A DNA stretch of 64,000 nt from Streptomyces sp. WP-1. GTDB lineage: Bacteria; Actinomycetota; Actinomycetes; Streptomycetales; Streptomycetaceae. Under the pieces are notes generated by a model. The model had not been told where the DNA came from, did not search any database, and saw nothing but the letters and a program-made list of their open reading frames with translations. Within the stretch, counting starts at the first letter, position 1. Each line of letters starts with the position of its first letter. This document shows, one piece after another, positions 40,332-48,297 of the stretch. Made by a program: the position numbers and the translations under genes. The DNA lies in the NCBI RefSeq assembly GCF_030450125.1, contig NZ_CP123923.1:5642001-5706000 (forward strand), read 5' to 3'.

Positions 40332-41254
40332 CAGGCGGCACCCTTCAGCGAGCGCTCCGCCTGCTCGGCGGCGAGCGCGGCCGGGGAGGCGGACAGATAG
40401 GCGACGGCCTGGGCGGTGGAGAACTCGTGCGAGGGGTGGTAGTCCCGGCCGAGATAGCGCGGGATGGAGCGCAGCATGGCGCCGGTGCCGGGCAGCACGC
40501 CCGCACGGCCGCGGTCGTAGAAGTCCTTGAAGGACGTCTTGGCCGCCTTGGGGCCGGTCAGCGTCGGGTCGTTCTCCATGAAGAAGCGGACCCCGCGCTG
40601 CCACAGGAACAGCAGGGCCGAGAACGCGCTCGCCCAGGTGCGGGCCCGGCGCCGGTAGCTGCCGTCCAGATGCGTGAACAGGTCGAAGGCGACCGAGCGG
40701 TGCTCGACCTCCTCCGCGCCGTGCCAGCGCAGCAGGTCCAGCATGGTGGGGTCGGCGCCGCGCCGGTCCAGCTCGGCCGCGCCGAGCACCCAGTCGCCGA
40801 GGAACGCGGTGTAGTGCTCGATCGCCGCGATGAGCGCCACCCGCTCCAGGAGCCACCAGCGGCGCGCCCGGCCCGGCGGCAGGGTGCGGTCGCCGAGCAG
40901 CTTCTCGAAGAACCAGTCGACCTGCGCGGTGTACGGCGTCGGGTCCAGGCCCTGCTCGCGCAGGTGCGGCAGCACCTCGTCATGGGACTGGGAGTGCATG
41001 GCCTCCTGCCCGATGAACCCGATGACGTCCTCGCGCAGCCGGTCGTCCTCGATCAGCGGCAGCGCCTGCTTGTACACGTGCACGAACCAGCGCTCGCCGG
41101 CGGGCAGCAGCAGGTGCAGCACATTGATGGTGTGCGTGGTGAACGGATCCCCGGGCACCCAGTGCAGCGGCGTGTCCTCCCACGAGAAGGACACATTGCG
41201 GGCCTTGAGTGCGATGCGCTCGGACTCCACCGGCCGGGCCTGCGTATGAGACAT
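40331..41254 (-). CDS. PF10118-type putative di-iron protein
   Basis: A 307-residue soluble protein of the family labelled metal-dependent hydrolase. Motifs FIGQEAMHSQSHDE, IEHYTAFLGDW and WHGAEEVEHRSVAFD give E-x2-H and E/H ligands in a ferritin-like helical bundle, arranged as for a di-iron centre. The coupled downstream reductase gene (2Fe-2S, flavin) supports an oxygenase or desaturase role rather than hydrolysis. The substrate is unknown. The neighbouring TetR gene may regulate the pair. Confidence 0.75.
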   Translation of the reverse strand: MSHTQARPVESERIALKARNVSFSWEDTPLHWVPGDPFTTHTINVLHLLLPAGERWFVHVYKQALPLIEDDRLREDVIGFIGQEAMHSQSHDEVLPHLREQGLDPTPYTAQVDWFFEKLLGDRTLPPGRARRWWLLERVALIAAIEHYTAFLGDWVLGAAELDRRGADPTMLDLLRWHGAEEVEHRSVAFDLFTHLDGSYRRRARTWASAFSALLFLWQRGVRFFMENDPTLTGPKAAKTSFKDFYDRGRAGVLPGTGAMLRSIPRYLGRDYHPSHEFSTAQAVAYLSASPAALAAEQAERSLKGAA

Positions 41255-41357
41255 GGCGTCAATGTACTGACGGGTAGGCGCTCTGAGAAGGGTTCCGGCA
41301 CGGCTTGTTTACACGAATGTCAGCAGTGGGATGCCGGTGGCATCCGCGCGCGGGGTC

Positions 41358-43286
41358 CTAGTGCAGCCCGTCGATCACCCTGCCGCCCGCCAGGGTGGCC
41401 TTCAGCTGGGCCTGCGCCCCCTTGGCCGCCTTGGAGACCAGCAGCGAGCCCGGAGCCGACGCGGTGATCCCGCCGCTCGCGTGGATCCCCACCGTGTCCG
41501 GGGAGCCCGCGGCCAGCAGATACCAGTGCCCGCCCTGGGACTTCCACAGCACCCCGGCCAGCACATGCGGATCGCGCGGACCGCAGGCCGTGGTGTCGGT
41601 GCCCTTCGCCGTGACGGCGCCGTAGCGGGAGCCGGGGGTGCGGAACTGGGCCAGCGCCGCGCTGCCGTCGCCGCGCCAGGTCTCGGCGCGGGTGCAGGCC
41701 CACTGACCGGCCCCGCTGCCGTCGGGCAGCGGCTGCTCCGCGTAGTCCCAGGCGTTCACACTGCGCACCCCCGAGGAGCGCTCGGTGGCCAGCGAACAGG
41801 CGAACGGCGCCCACGCCTGGAGCCCTTCGGGGGTCGCGGCCTCGGCGCTCGCACCGGGGCGGCCCGCGGTGAGGCGGGCCGGGACCAGCTCGCCGAGGTC
41901 GGTGGCGAGCTGGGTGCCCTGGCCGCCGGAGACCTGGAGCACGGTCCAGGACGTGCAGTTGCCGGTCCCCAGGGCGGGGCTGGTCAGCGGGGCGGTCAGG
42001 CCGTCGGTGACCGTGAGCGGGACCGGCGCCGAGGAGGGCTTCATCAGGTCACGGGTGGCCGCCTTCTTCACCCAGGGGGCCAGCAGGTACTGCACATTGC
42101 CGTCGGCGCGGCCGAGGACCAGGGCGCTCGCCTCGGCGCCGGTCGCGCCGTCCACCCGGGCGAAGTCCAGGGCGGCGCCCTGGGTGCCGTCGGTCGGCTC
42201 GGCGTAGCGCGCGATGCGCAGACCGTCGTAGAGGATCACCACCCGGGCGGCGTCGACCTGCCCCGCGTACAGCAGTTGCGGCGGGCCCGCGGGGCCGCCG
42301 GTCTGGGTGCCGGGGGTGGCCGAGACCCGGACGTTGCGCCCAGGCCGGGCCCAGACCGCGAGGGCGCGGCGCAGCAGGTCCTTGTCGCCGGTGAGCGGGC
42401 CGCGCGCGGGCCAGGCCGAGAAGTCGGTGCGGGCCGCGGAGCGCCAGGCGGTGGGGGAGACCCGGGTCAGCCTGCCCGGGTCGAGGGCGGCCTGGGCGGC
42501 CGGGTTCTCGGCGTAGACGGGGGCGGCGGCGCCGTCCGGGCCCCAGCCGGAGTGCGGCATCACCAGCAGCGCCCCGCACACCGCGAGGGCCGCCGCGGCG
42601 CCGAGGGCGGCCCGGGTGTGCTGGCGGCGGCGCAGCAGATCGGTGGGCCGGGCCTGGAGGGCGCAGGGGTCGAACTCGGGGGAGGAGAGCAGGCCCGGCT
42701 GGGCGGGCACGCTGTTCGCCATGGCGAGGGCGCCGCCCGGGTCGTCCACCCCGGCCGCGTCGAGGAGTTCGCGGATGTCCTGGTCGGGCAGCCGGTCCAG
42801 GCCGCGCAGCACATAGGCGGCGCGGGCCGGCGCGGACAGCTTCGACAGCCGCTGTTCCAGGGCGAGTTCGTCGGCGCCGCCCGAGCGCGGCAGCAGCCGC
42901 AGGCCCCAGACGCGGGGGAGCAGCGGGGGCAGGCCCCGGTGCGGGCGGGCGGCGGCGAGGGCGGCGCACAGGACGCGCTCGCGCAGATAGGCGTAGCCGG
43001 GGTCGCTCTCCCGGGCCCCCGGGCCCCCGGGGTCCCGGCGGGCGCGGTTACGGCCAAAGGGCTGGGCCGGGATCCGGTCGGCCTGCTTGCGGCCCCGGGG
43101 CAGGGCGCGCTGGACGAGGGCGTGTGCGGTCAGCACCCGGCGCCCGCGGCCGAGGCCCGGCGGCAGCACGAGATAGGCGAGCCGGACCAGCGGCGGGTAG
43201 TGCTCGACGAGCGTGGCCTCGGCGCGCTCGGCGCCGGCCGGTCCGGGGGCGGGTGCGTGACGGTGGGCTACATCCTGTGACTGCAC
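41358..43286 (-). CDS. large membrane-anchored protein of unknown function, sigma-like N-terminus
   Basis: A 642-residue protein. About residues 1-200 are cytoplasmic and helical (EHYPPLVRLAYLVLP, LSAPARAAYVLRGLDRLPDQDIRELLDAAGV), reminiscent of ECF sigma region 2/4 helices though not a convincing sigma factor. One membrane helix lies near residues 235-255 (AALGAAAALAVCGALLVM). The remaining 390 residues are extracytoplasmic, beta-rich, with Cys residues spaced as for disulphides (GTGNCTSW, APFACSLATE, GQWACTRA, TTACGPRD). I cannot name the family. The next gene upstream (43323) is separated by 36 nt and on the same strand, so both may be co-transcribed. Confidence 0.65.
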   Translation of the reverse strand: MQSQDVAHRHAPAPGPAGAERAEATLVEHYPPLVRLAYLVLPPGLGRGRRVLTAHALVQRALPRGRKQADRIPAQPFGRNRARRDPGGPGARESDPGYAYLRERVLCAALAAARPHRGLPPLLPRVWGLRLLPRSGGADELALEQRLSKLSAPARAAYVLRGLDRLPDQDIRELLDAAGVDDPGGALAMANSVPAQPGLLSSPEFDPCALQARPTDLLRRRQHTRAALGAAAALAVCGALLVMPHSGWGPDGAAAPVYAENPAAQAALDPGRLTRVSPTAWRSAARTDFSAWPARGPLTGDKDLLRRALAVWARPGRNVRVSATPGTQTGGPAGPPQLLYAGQVDAARVVILYDGLRIARYAEPTDGTQGAALDFARVDGATGAEASALVLGRADGNVQYLLAPWVKKAATRDLMKPSSAPVPLTVTDGLTAPLTSPALGTGNCTSWTVLQVSGGQGTQLATDLGELVPARLTAGRPGASAEAATPEGLQAWAPFACSLATERSSGVRSVNAWDYAEQPLPDGSGAGQWACTRAETWRGDGSAALAQFRTPGSRYGAVTAKGTDTTACGPRDPHVLAGVLWKSQGGHWYLLAAGSPDTVGIHASGGITASAPGSLLVSKAAKGAQAQLKATLAGGRVIDGLH

Positions 43287-43322
43287 GTCCGGGAGAACGA
43301 GCGAGCCCTTGGTTGGTCACCG

Positions 43323-43865
43323 TCAAGCGACGCGTACATGCCGAGGGGCGGGCGGTTCAGGCCCCTCCGGATCGACCAGGGCGCGCGCGTAACGGGCCAT
43401 CGACCGCTGGTAGCGCGGCAGATGGGCGGCCAGCGCCTCGATCACCAGGGACAGGCCCTCCCGGTCGCGGCCGAGACCGGAGAGGCAGAGCGCGAGACAG
43501 GCCCGCACCGCGTCGTCCAACTCGTCGCTCGGACCGTCCAGTTCGGGGGTGAGAAGCTTGACACCCTCCTCGGGCTGCCCGACGTTGCGCAGGGAACTCG
43601 CCAGCTGGATCCGGGTCCGCCGCCCCCGGTAGCCGTCGAGGCCGCGCGCCAGCGCCTGCCGGTACAGCGGCACGGCCCGGTCCGAGTGCCCGGTCGAGTC
43701 GAAGGCGCAGGCCCGCTCGAAGGGGCCCCGCGGGCTGTCCTCGGGCAGTTCGGCGACGAGGCCGTCGATCAGGGCGCGGAACTCCGCCGCGCGTTCCTCC
43801 GGGTACTCGTCGCGGGCGAAGGCGGCCCAAGCGGCGTCCACACGGTCTTCCCAGTCCTGGTTCAC
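43323..43865 (-). CDS. TPR-like protein of unknown function
   Basis: A 180-residue protein from GTG 43865 (GAGGGTGAC upstream). The helical repeat pattern (GHSDRAVPLYRQALARGLDGYRGRRTRIQLASSLRNVGQPEEGVKLL, in segments) is typical of tetratricopeptide repeats, here three or four units. It matches widespread small actinobacterial TPR proteins of unknown role, probably protein-protein adaptors. The 5' flank is a 3 x 24-nt direct repeat that continues into the response regulator gene. Confidence 0.75.
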   Translation of the reverse strand: MNQDWEDRVDAAWAAFARDEYPEERAAEFRALIDGLVAELPEDSPRGPFERACAFDSTGHSDRAVPLYRQALARGLDGYRGRRTRIQLASSLRNVGQPEEGVKLLTPELDGPSDELDDAVRACLALCLSGLGRDREGLSLVIEALAAHLPRYQRSMARYARALVDPEGPEPPAPRHVRVA

Positions 43866-43910
43866 CGCGTCACCCTCGCACACACGTGCCCCCGGGGTCA
43901 CCGGAATTGA

Positions 43911-43982
43911 GCCGGTGCTCAGCGGGGTCCGCGAGCCGGTGCTCACCGGGGTCCGTAAGCCGGTGCTCAGCGGGGTCCGCCG
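43911..43982. repeat. three 24-nt direct repeats at the response regulator 3' end
   Basis: Units start at 43911, 43935 and 43959. Each reads GCCGGTGCTCA(G/C)CGGGGTCCG plus a variable trinucleotide. The third unit contains the last codons and stop (TGA) of the response regulator gene, so the others are copies of that gene end. Such copies arise by slippage or local duplication. Confidence 0.85.
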
Positions 43983-44623
43983 TCGAGGTACGCCAGCACC
44001 GCGAGCACGCGCCGGTTGTCGTCGTCCGACACCTCCAGGCCGAGCTTGCCGAAGATGTTGGAGGTGTGCTTGGCCACCGCCCGCTCGGTGAACACGAGTT
44101 GGGCGGCGATGCCCGCGTTCGACCGGCCCTGCGCCATCAGCTCCAGCACCTCCCGCTCGCGCGGGGTGAGCCGCGCGAGCGGCCGGTCGTCGGCCGAACT
44201 CCGGGCCAGCAGCTGCTGGATGACCTGCGGATCCATCGCCGTACCGCCCGCCGCGACCCGTCGTACGGCGTCCACGAACTGCTCCGCGTCGAACACCCGG
44301 TCCTTGAGCAGATACCCGATCCCGCCGTCGCCGTCCGCGAGCAGCTCCCGCGCGTACAGCTGCTCCACATGCTGGGAGAGGACCAGCACCGGCAGCCCCG
44401 GCCGGGCCCGCCGGGCGGCCAGGGCGCACTGCAGGCCCTCGTCGGTGTGCGTGGGCGGCAGCCGTACGTCCACCACCGCCACGTCCGGCACCGACTCGGC
44501 CAGCGCCCGCGTCAGTTCGGGCCCGGACTCGACGGCCGCCGCGATCTCGAAGCCGTACGCCTCCAGCAGCCGGACCAGTCCGTCGCGCAGCAGGAAGAGG
44601 TCTTCGGCTAGGACAACGCGCAC
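43967..44623 (-). CDS. NarL/LuxR-type response regulator
   Basis: A 218-residue regulator from GTG 44623. The receiver domain has the phosphorylated Asp in VAVVDVRLPP and the usual LSQH..K (Lys in LLKDRVF). The C-terminal LuxR-type HTH is LTPREREVLELMAQGRSNAGIAAQLVFTERAVAKHTSNIFGKLGL (read in parts), ending LDGGPR. Its start overlaps the kinase stop by 16 nt, so the two are translationally coupled. The kinase at 44608 is the expected phosphodonor. Target genes are unknown. Confidence 0.92.
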   Translation of the reverse strand: MRVVLAEDLFLLRDGLVRLLEAYGFEIAAAVESGPELTRALAESVPDVAVVDVRLPPTHTDEGLQCALAARRARPGLPVLVLSQHVEQLYARELLADGDGGIGYLLKDRVFDAEQFVDAVRRVAAGGTAMDPQVIQQLLARSSADDRPLARLTPREREVLELMAQGRSNAGIAAQLVFTERAVAKHTSNIFGKLGLEVSDDDNRRVLAVLAYLDGGPR

Positions 44624-45870
44624 GGGATCTCCATGGTCACCATGGTGGGGCCGCCCGCGGGCGAGCTGACGGCCAGGACGCCGTCGAATGTACCGAGCCG
44701 CTTCTCGACCCCGGCGAGCCCGGAGCCGGCGCCGACCGAGGCACCGCCCCCGCCGTTGTCGGTGACCGTGATCCGCAGCCGGCCGTCGGTGTGGTGCAGA
44801 TCCACCCAGATCCGGTCGGCGCCCGCGTGCTTGGCCGCGTTGGTGAGCACCTCGCTGACCGCGAAGTAGGCCGCCGACTCCACCGGCGCGTCGGCGCGGC
44901 CCGGCAGCTCCACCGCGACCTCGGCGGGCAGCGGCAGCCGCAGCGCCAACGCCCGTACGGCGTCGCCCAGTCCGCGTTCGGCGAGCACCGGCGGATGGAT
45001 GCCGCGGACCAGGTCGCGCAGCTCCTCCAGGGCGTCCACGGAGTTGCGCCGGGCCTGCGCCAGCAGCCGCCGGGCCTGCGCCGGGTCCTTGTCGAGCAGC
45101 ATCTCGATGGTGCCGAGGTCCATGCCCATGGCGACGAGACGGGCCTGGGCGCCGTCGTGCAGGTCCCGTTCGATGCGGCGCAGTTCGGCGGCGGAGGTGT
45201 CCACCGCGTCCCGCCGCGTCTCGGTCAACACCCGCACCCGCTCCACGAGTTCGCCCTCGCTGTTGTCGAGGACCGCCCGTACGAGCCGGAAGTGCGCGGT
45301 CAGCAGGCCCGGGGTGAACCGCAGGGAGACGCGCGCGATCACCAGGGCGAGCAGGGCCGCGCCGATGGCGGTGGCCTCCCCGGTGACCGGGACGAACGCG
45401 TACCAGTAGGTGTCGCCGCCATGGGTGTACGCCCGCCACAGCCCGAAGGGCAGCAGCAGTCCCTCGACGGGGTAGAACAGCAGCAGGGCCGGGAGCAGCG
45501 CGCTGACGAAGCCCGCCGTGAAGTCCACCGGCAGCCAGCGCACGTCCCGCCAGGTCTGCGGGTCGCCCAGCATCGTGAAGGTGCGCCTCCACGGGCTGGT
45601 GCCGCGCGGGACGGGCCGGTACACCGCCCGGATCCGCACCCCGCACCACTCGGCCGCCAGCCTGCGGCGCACATCCGCCAGCGCCCTGACCCCCGCCAGC
45701 ACGAGGGGGGTCGTGAGCAGTCCGATGCCGAGCGGGACGAAGGCGAGGGACAGCAGGGTCAGCACCAGGAACGCTATGCCGAAGGGCATCGTGATCAGGG
45801 CCAGCATCAGTCCCCGTACGGCTGCCAGCACGGACCGGCGGGCCCTGTCGCGCATGTTGTCGCTGTTCAT
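44608..45870 (-). CDS. NarL-type sensor histidine kinase
   Basis: A 420-residue protein from ATG 45870. The N-terminal sensor region holds four or more membrane helices (PFGIAFLVLTLLSLAFVPLGIGLL in pieces, FTAGFVSALLPALLLFYPVEGL) of the kind called putative sensor domain in actinobacteria. The HisKA_3 dimerisation box with the phospho-His is RRIERDLHDGAQARL, and an HATPase region follows (NAAKHAGADRI, VTDNGGGGASVGAGSGLAGVEKRL). It phosphorylates the co-encoded regulator. The stimulus is unknown; the large membrane section suggests a membrane-embedded signal such as a lipid or antibiotic. Confidence 0.92.
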   Translation of the reverse strand: MNSDNMRDRARRSVLAAVRGLMLALITMPFGIAFLVLTLLSLAFVPLGIGLLTTPLVLAGVRALADVRRRLAAEWCGVRIRAVYRPVPRGTSPWRRTFTMLGDPQTWRDVRWLPVDFTAGFVSALLPALLLFYPVEGLLLPFGLWRAYTHGGDTYWYAFVPVTGEATAIGAALLALVIARVSLRFTPGLLTAHFRLVRAVLDNSEGELVERVRVLTETRRDAVDTSAAELRRIERDLHDGAQARLVAMGMDLGTIEMLLDKDPAQARRLLAQARRNSVDALEELRDLVRGIHPPVLAERGLGDAVRALALRLPLPAEVAVELPGRADAPVESAAYFAVSEVLTNAAKHAGADRIWVDLHHTDGRLRITVTDNGGGGASVGAGSGLAGVEKRLGTFDGVLAVSSPAGGPTMVTMEIPCALS

Positions 45871-45901
45871 ACGGCGAGTCTCGCCGACCGGCGGGCGCGG
45901 G

Positions 45902-47005
45902 TCACTGGCCCGAGGCCCCCTCTCGGGGGGTGGTGCCAGGTACACCATCGGCCCCGGGGGCGGTGCCGGACGCGCCGTCGCCCTCGGACGCGGCGCCGGG
46001 GACGCCGTCGCGCAGCGCGGCCAGCACCTTCTCCTCCACCTCCGGGGCGAGGCCCGGGGCGTGCCGGCCGGGCCGCCGGGGCGGGGTGCCGCCGATCGAG
46101 GTCAGCCACCGCCAGGTGTCCGCGACGGTCTCCGCCGCCGGACGGCACACCAGCCCGGTGTCCGCCGCCCGGCCGGCATCGGCCCGGTGACAGGCGTCGT
46201 ACATCTCACCGCCCGGCGGCACCCACACCGGCAGCTCGGTCCACGGCTCGATCCCGGCGTCCAGCACCGTCCGCGGGTCGGCCCAGCACAGCTCGGCGTC
46301 CGCGCCGGTGGCCGCGAGGCACGCGTCGAGGAAGGCGCCCATGGTGGTGTGCCCGGGCGGGCTCACCAGGTCGTAGGGGCCGCTCAACTCCCGCTCCAGG
46401 GCGCCGAGGAGCCAGTCCGCGAGGTCGCGGGCGTCGATGTACTGGAGCTTCAGTTCGCGCGGGCCGGGCGCGAGGACGGGACCCCCGCGGGCGATCCGGG
46501 CCAGCCACCAGGGCAGCCGGCCCACGTTCTCGTACGGCCCGAGGATCAGCCCCGCCCGCACCAGCAGCGAGCCGTCCGCGCCGAAGGACTCCAGCGCGGC
46601 CAGCTCACCGCCCCGCTTGTCCACGGCGTACTCGCGCTGCCCGGCGTCCGCCGCCGCGCCCTCGACCAGCGGGGCGTCCGCCCTGTCCCCGGCGGGCCAG
46701 GGCCAGGCGTACACCGAGCAGCTGGAGACGTACGCGTACCGCCCGGCGCGGCCGCGCAGCAGGCGGGCCGTCTCCCGCACCGCGCGGGGCGCCGCCGACC
46801 AGGTGTCCACCACCGCGTCCCAGTCGCCCTCGGCGAGCGCGTCCAGACCGCCGGGCGCGGTGCGGTCACCGCGCAACAGCCTTGACCCGGGCGGCGGTTG
46901 GTGGCGTCCCCGGTTGAAGACGGTCACGTCCCAGCCGCGCCCGAGGGCCGCCTCGGCCACGGCCCGCCCCACGAACTCCGTTCCGCCCAGCACCAGAAGT
47001 CTCAT
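45902..47005 (-). CDS. NAD-dependent epimerase/reductase family protein
   Basis: A 367-residue Rossmann protein starting MRLLVLGGTEFVGRAVAEAALGRG (read in parts), the GxxGxxG variant of the extended SDR family. Arg in VTVFNRGRH and the YVSSCSVYA stretch, with a Tyr/Lys-like motif (EYAVDKRGGELAAL), complete the active site. The substrate is not inferable; similar proteins act on sugar nucleotides or isoflavone-like compounds. The C-terminal 35 residues (GDGASGTAPGADGVPGTTPREGASGQ, in parts) are low-complexity Gly/Ala/Pro. ATG 47005 lacks an obvious ribosome-binding site. Confidence 0.85.
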   Translation of the reverse strand: MRLLVLGGTEFVGRAVAEAALGRGWDVTVFNRGRHQPPPGSRLLRGDRTAPGGLDALAEGDWDAVVDTWSAAPRAVRETARLLRGRAGRYAYVSSCSVYAWPWPAGDRADAPLVEGAAADAGQREYAVDKRGGELAALESFGADGSLLVRAGLILGPYENVGRLPWWLARIARGGPVLAPGPRELKLQYIDARDLADWLLGALERELSGPYDLVSPPGHTTMGAFLDACLAATGADAELCWADPRTVLDAGIEPWTELPVWVPPGGEMYDACHRADAGRAADTGLVCRPAAETVADTWRWLTSIGGTPPRRPGRHAPGLAPEVEEKVLAALRDGVPGAASEGDGASGTAPGADGVPGTTPREGASGQ

Positions 47006-47070
47006 GCCGGGCAGCCTGCCCGGCCGGGCGCCGCGGGGCACGGGACTCCGCCGAGGGCGGAACCGCGAGG

Positions 47071-47772
47071 TCAACGCCCGGTCGGCGGAATGTACTTGTA
47101 GCCGACCCGGCGCACGGTCTGGATGGTCCGGCGGTGCTCGGCGCCCAGCTTGCGGCGCAGCCGGGCGATGTGGACGTCGACCGTGCGGCCGTCGCCGACA
47201 TGGCCGTACCCCCACACCGTGGTGACCAGCTGGTCGCGGGTGTGCACCCGGTGCGGATGGGCCACCAGATGCGCGAGCAGCTCGAACTCCAGGTAGGTCA
47301 GGTCGAGTTCACGGCCCTCGATGAAGGCGGTACGGCGCCCGGAGTCGATCCGCACCAGCGGTTCGCAGGCGGCGAGGCCCGAGGCGGCCGCCCGGCCGGA
47401 GAGGTCCGTCCGGACGGTCTGCCCGGCCGCTCCCGGCTGGTGCGCAAGCCCCGGCTGCCCGGCCTGGCCCGCGAGCGCGGGCCGGCCCGCCGCTTCCGGC
47501 TGGTCCGGCACCGCGACGGGCAGGAACGGCGGCTGCTGGTCGGCGGGGACCAGCACCAGATAGCCGACCATCGGCGGGCGGCCGGGCAGGACGGGCAGGG
47601 TGTGCTGCGGTGCGGGCAGCCAGGTGGCGCCCGGCGGCAGGAAGTCCGCGACGTCGACCACCTCGTCCCGGTCGACGGCGCGCAGCCGGTGCCGGGCGGG
47701 GGAGTTCAGGGGGGCCGCGGAGGGGGCCGGGGAGACAGCGGAGACGGGGGAGACGGAACGAGAGGTCGCCAT
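47071..47772 (-). CDS. winged-helix (OmpR/PhoB-type) regulator without receiver domain
   Basis: A 233-residue protein. About residues 1-140 are Pro/Ala/Gly-rich with a small ordered core (MVGYLVLVPADQQPPFLPV) and carry no receiver signature (no acidic cluster or phospho-Asp). The C-terminal domain of about 95 residues is a classic Trans_reg_C: GRELDLTYLEFELLAHLVAHPHRVHTRDQLVTTVWGYG (in parts) and HIARLRRKLGAEHRRTIQTVRRVGYKYIPP. It therefore binds DNA but is not obviously controlled by phosphorylation. It lies between the epimerase gene and a possible leader ORF, 525 nt from glnII. Target unknown. Confidence 0.85.
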   Translation of the reverse strand: MATSRSVSPVSAVSPAPSAAPLNSPARHRLRAVDRDEVVDVADFLPPGATWLPAPQHTLPVLPGRPPMVGYLVLVPADQQPPFLPVAVPDQPEAAGRPALAGQAGQPGLAHQPGAAGQTVRTDLSGRAAASGLAACEPLVRIDSGRRTAFIEGRELDLTYLEFELLAHLVAHPHRVHTRDQLVTTVWGYGHVGDGRTVDVHIARLRRKLGAEHRRTIQTVRRVGYKYIPPTGR

Positions 47773-47889
47773 GAGAGGTCAGCTCTTTCGCGCGAGAGGT
47801 TCGTCGGGAGGGACGGCGGCCGCGATTCGTGGTCGGGGCGCGCCGGGACGTACGTCGTTCCGCGCTGGCCGAAGGCCGGGGTTACGGCT

Positions 47890-48012
47890 TCACAGGGCCC
47901 GCGCGGACATCGCGCGACAACACACCCGGTCGAAGTCGTGATGCTGGCGGGAGGGCCAGAAGGGCTCAAGGTCGTGGCGACCCGTCGCGGTGATCTTCTG
48001 GAAGCTGGCCAT
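47890..48012 (-). CDS. possible 40-residue leader peptide
   Basis: A short ORF from ATG 48012 to the stop at 47890 encodes MASFQKITATGRHDLEPFWP, then SRQHHDFDRVCCRAMSARAL. The ending R-x-H-x-D-x-x-RV-CCR is similar to short actinobacterial leader peptides that regulate downstream genes. It has no clear ribosome-binding site. It sits 117 nt upstream of the winged-helix regulator start, in a 525-nt interval (47773-48297) otherwise without a gene. I cannot tell whether it is translated. Confidence 0.35.
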   Translation of the reverse strand: MASFQKITATGRHDLEPFWPSRQHHDFDRVCCRAMSARAL

Positions 48013-48227
48013 GCGCCCATTGAAGCAGAGGTGTGCGCCCGGCACGAGAGTCCTCTCACAGGTTGGACGTGTCATTGGCGTGAAGTCTGCGTTGCGAGGG
48101 CCGTGAGAGCCGTGGTTAAGCCGCTGATCAGCGAGTTGTGGGTGTGGAGACGGCCGAATTGATGTCTCAGTATGCGGACAGGCGTCGGTGTCCGGGGGTA
48201 CTCCGGGGCGCACCCGGGCATACGGCA

Positions 48228-48257
48228 GGGGCGCCCGCCGCGAACGGCGAGCGCCCC
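48228..48257 (-). terminator. glnII terminator
   Basis: GGGGCGCCCGCCG (48228-48240) and CGGCGAGCGCCCC (48245-48257) pair with one mismatch around CGAA. It lies 40 nt after the glnII stop on the minus strand. The rest of the 47773-48297 gap shows no further gene. Confidence 0.7.
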
Positions 48258-48297
48258 TGTCAGGGTCTCCGAGTCTCCGGGCGGATCTCCGGGCGGA

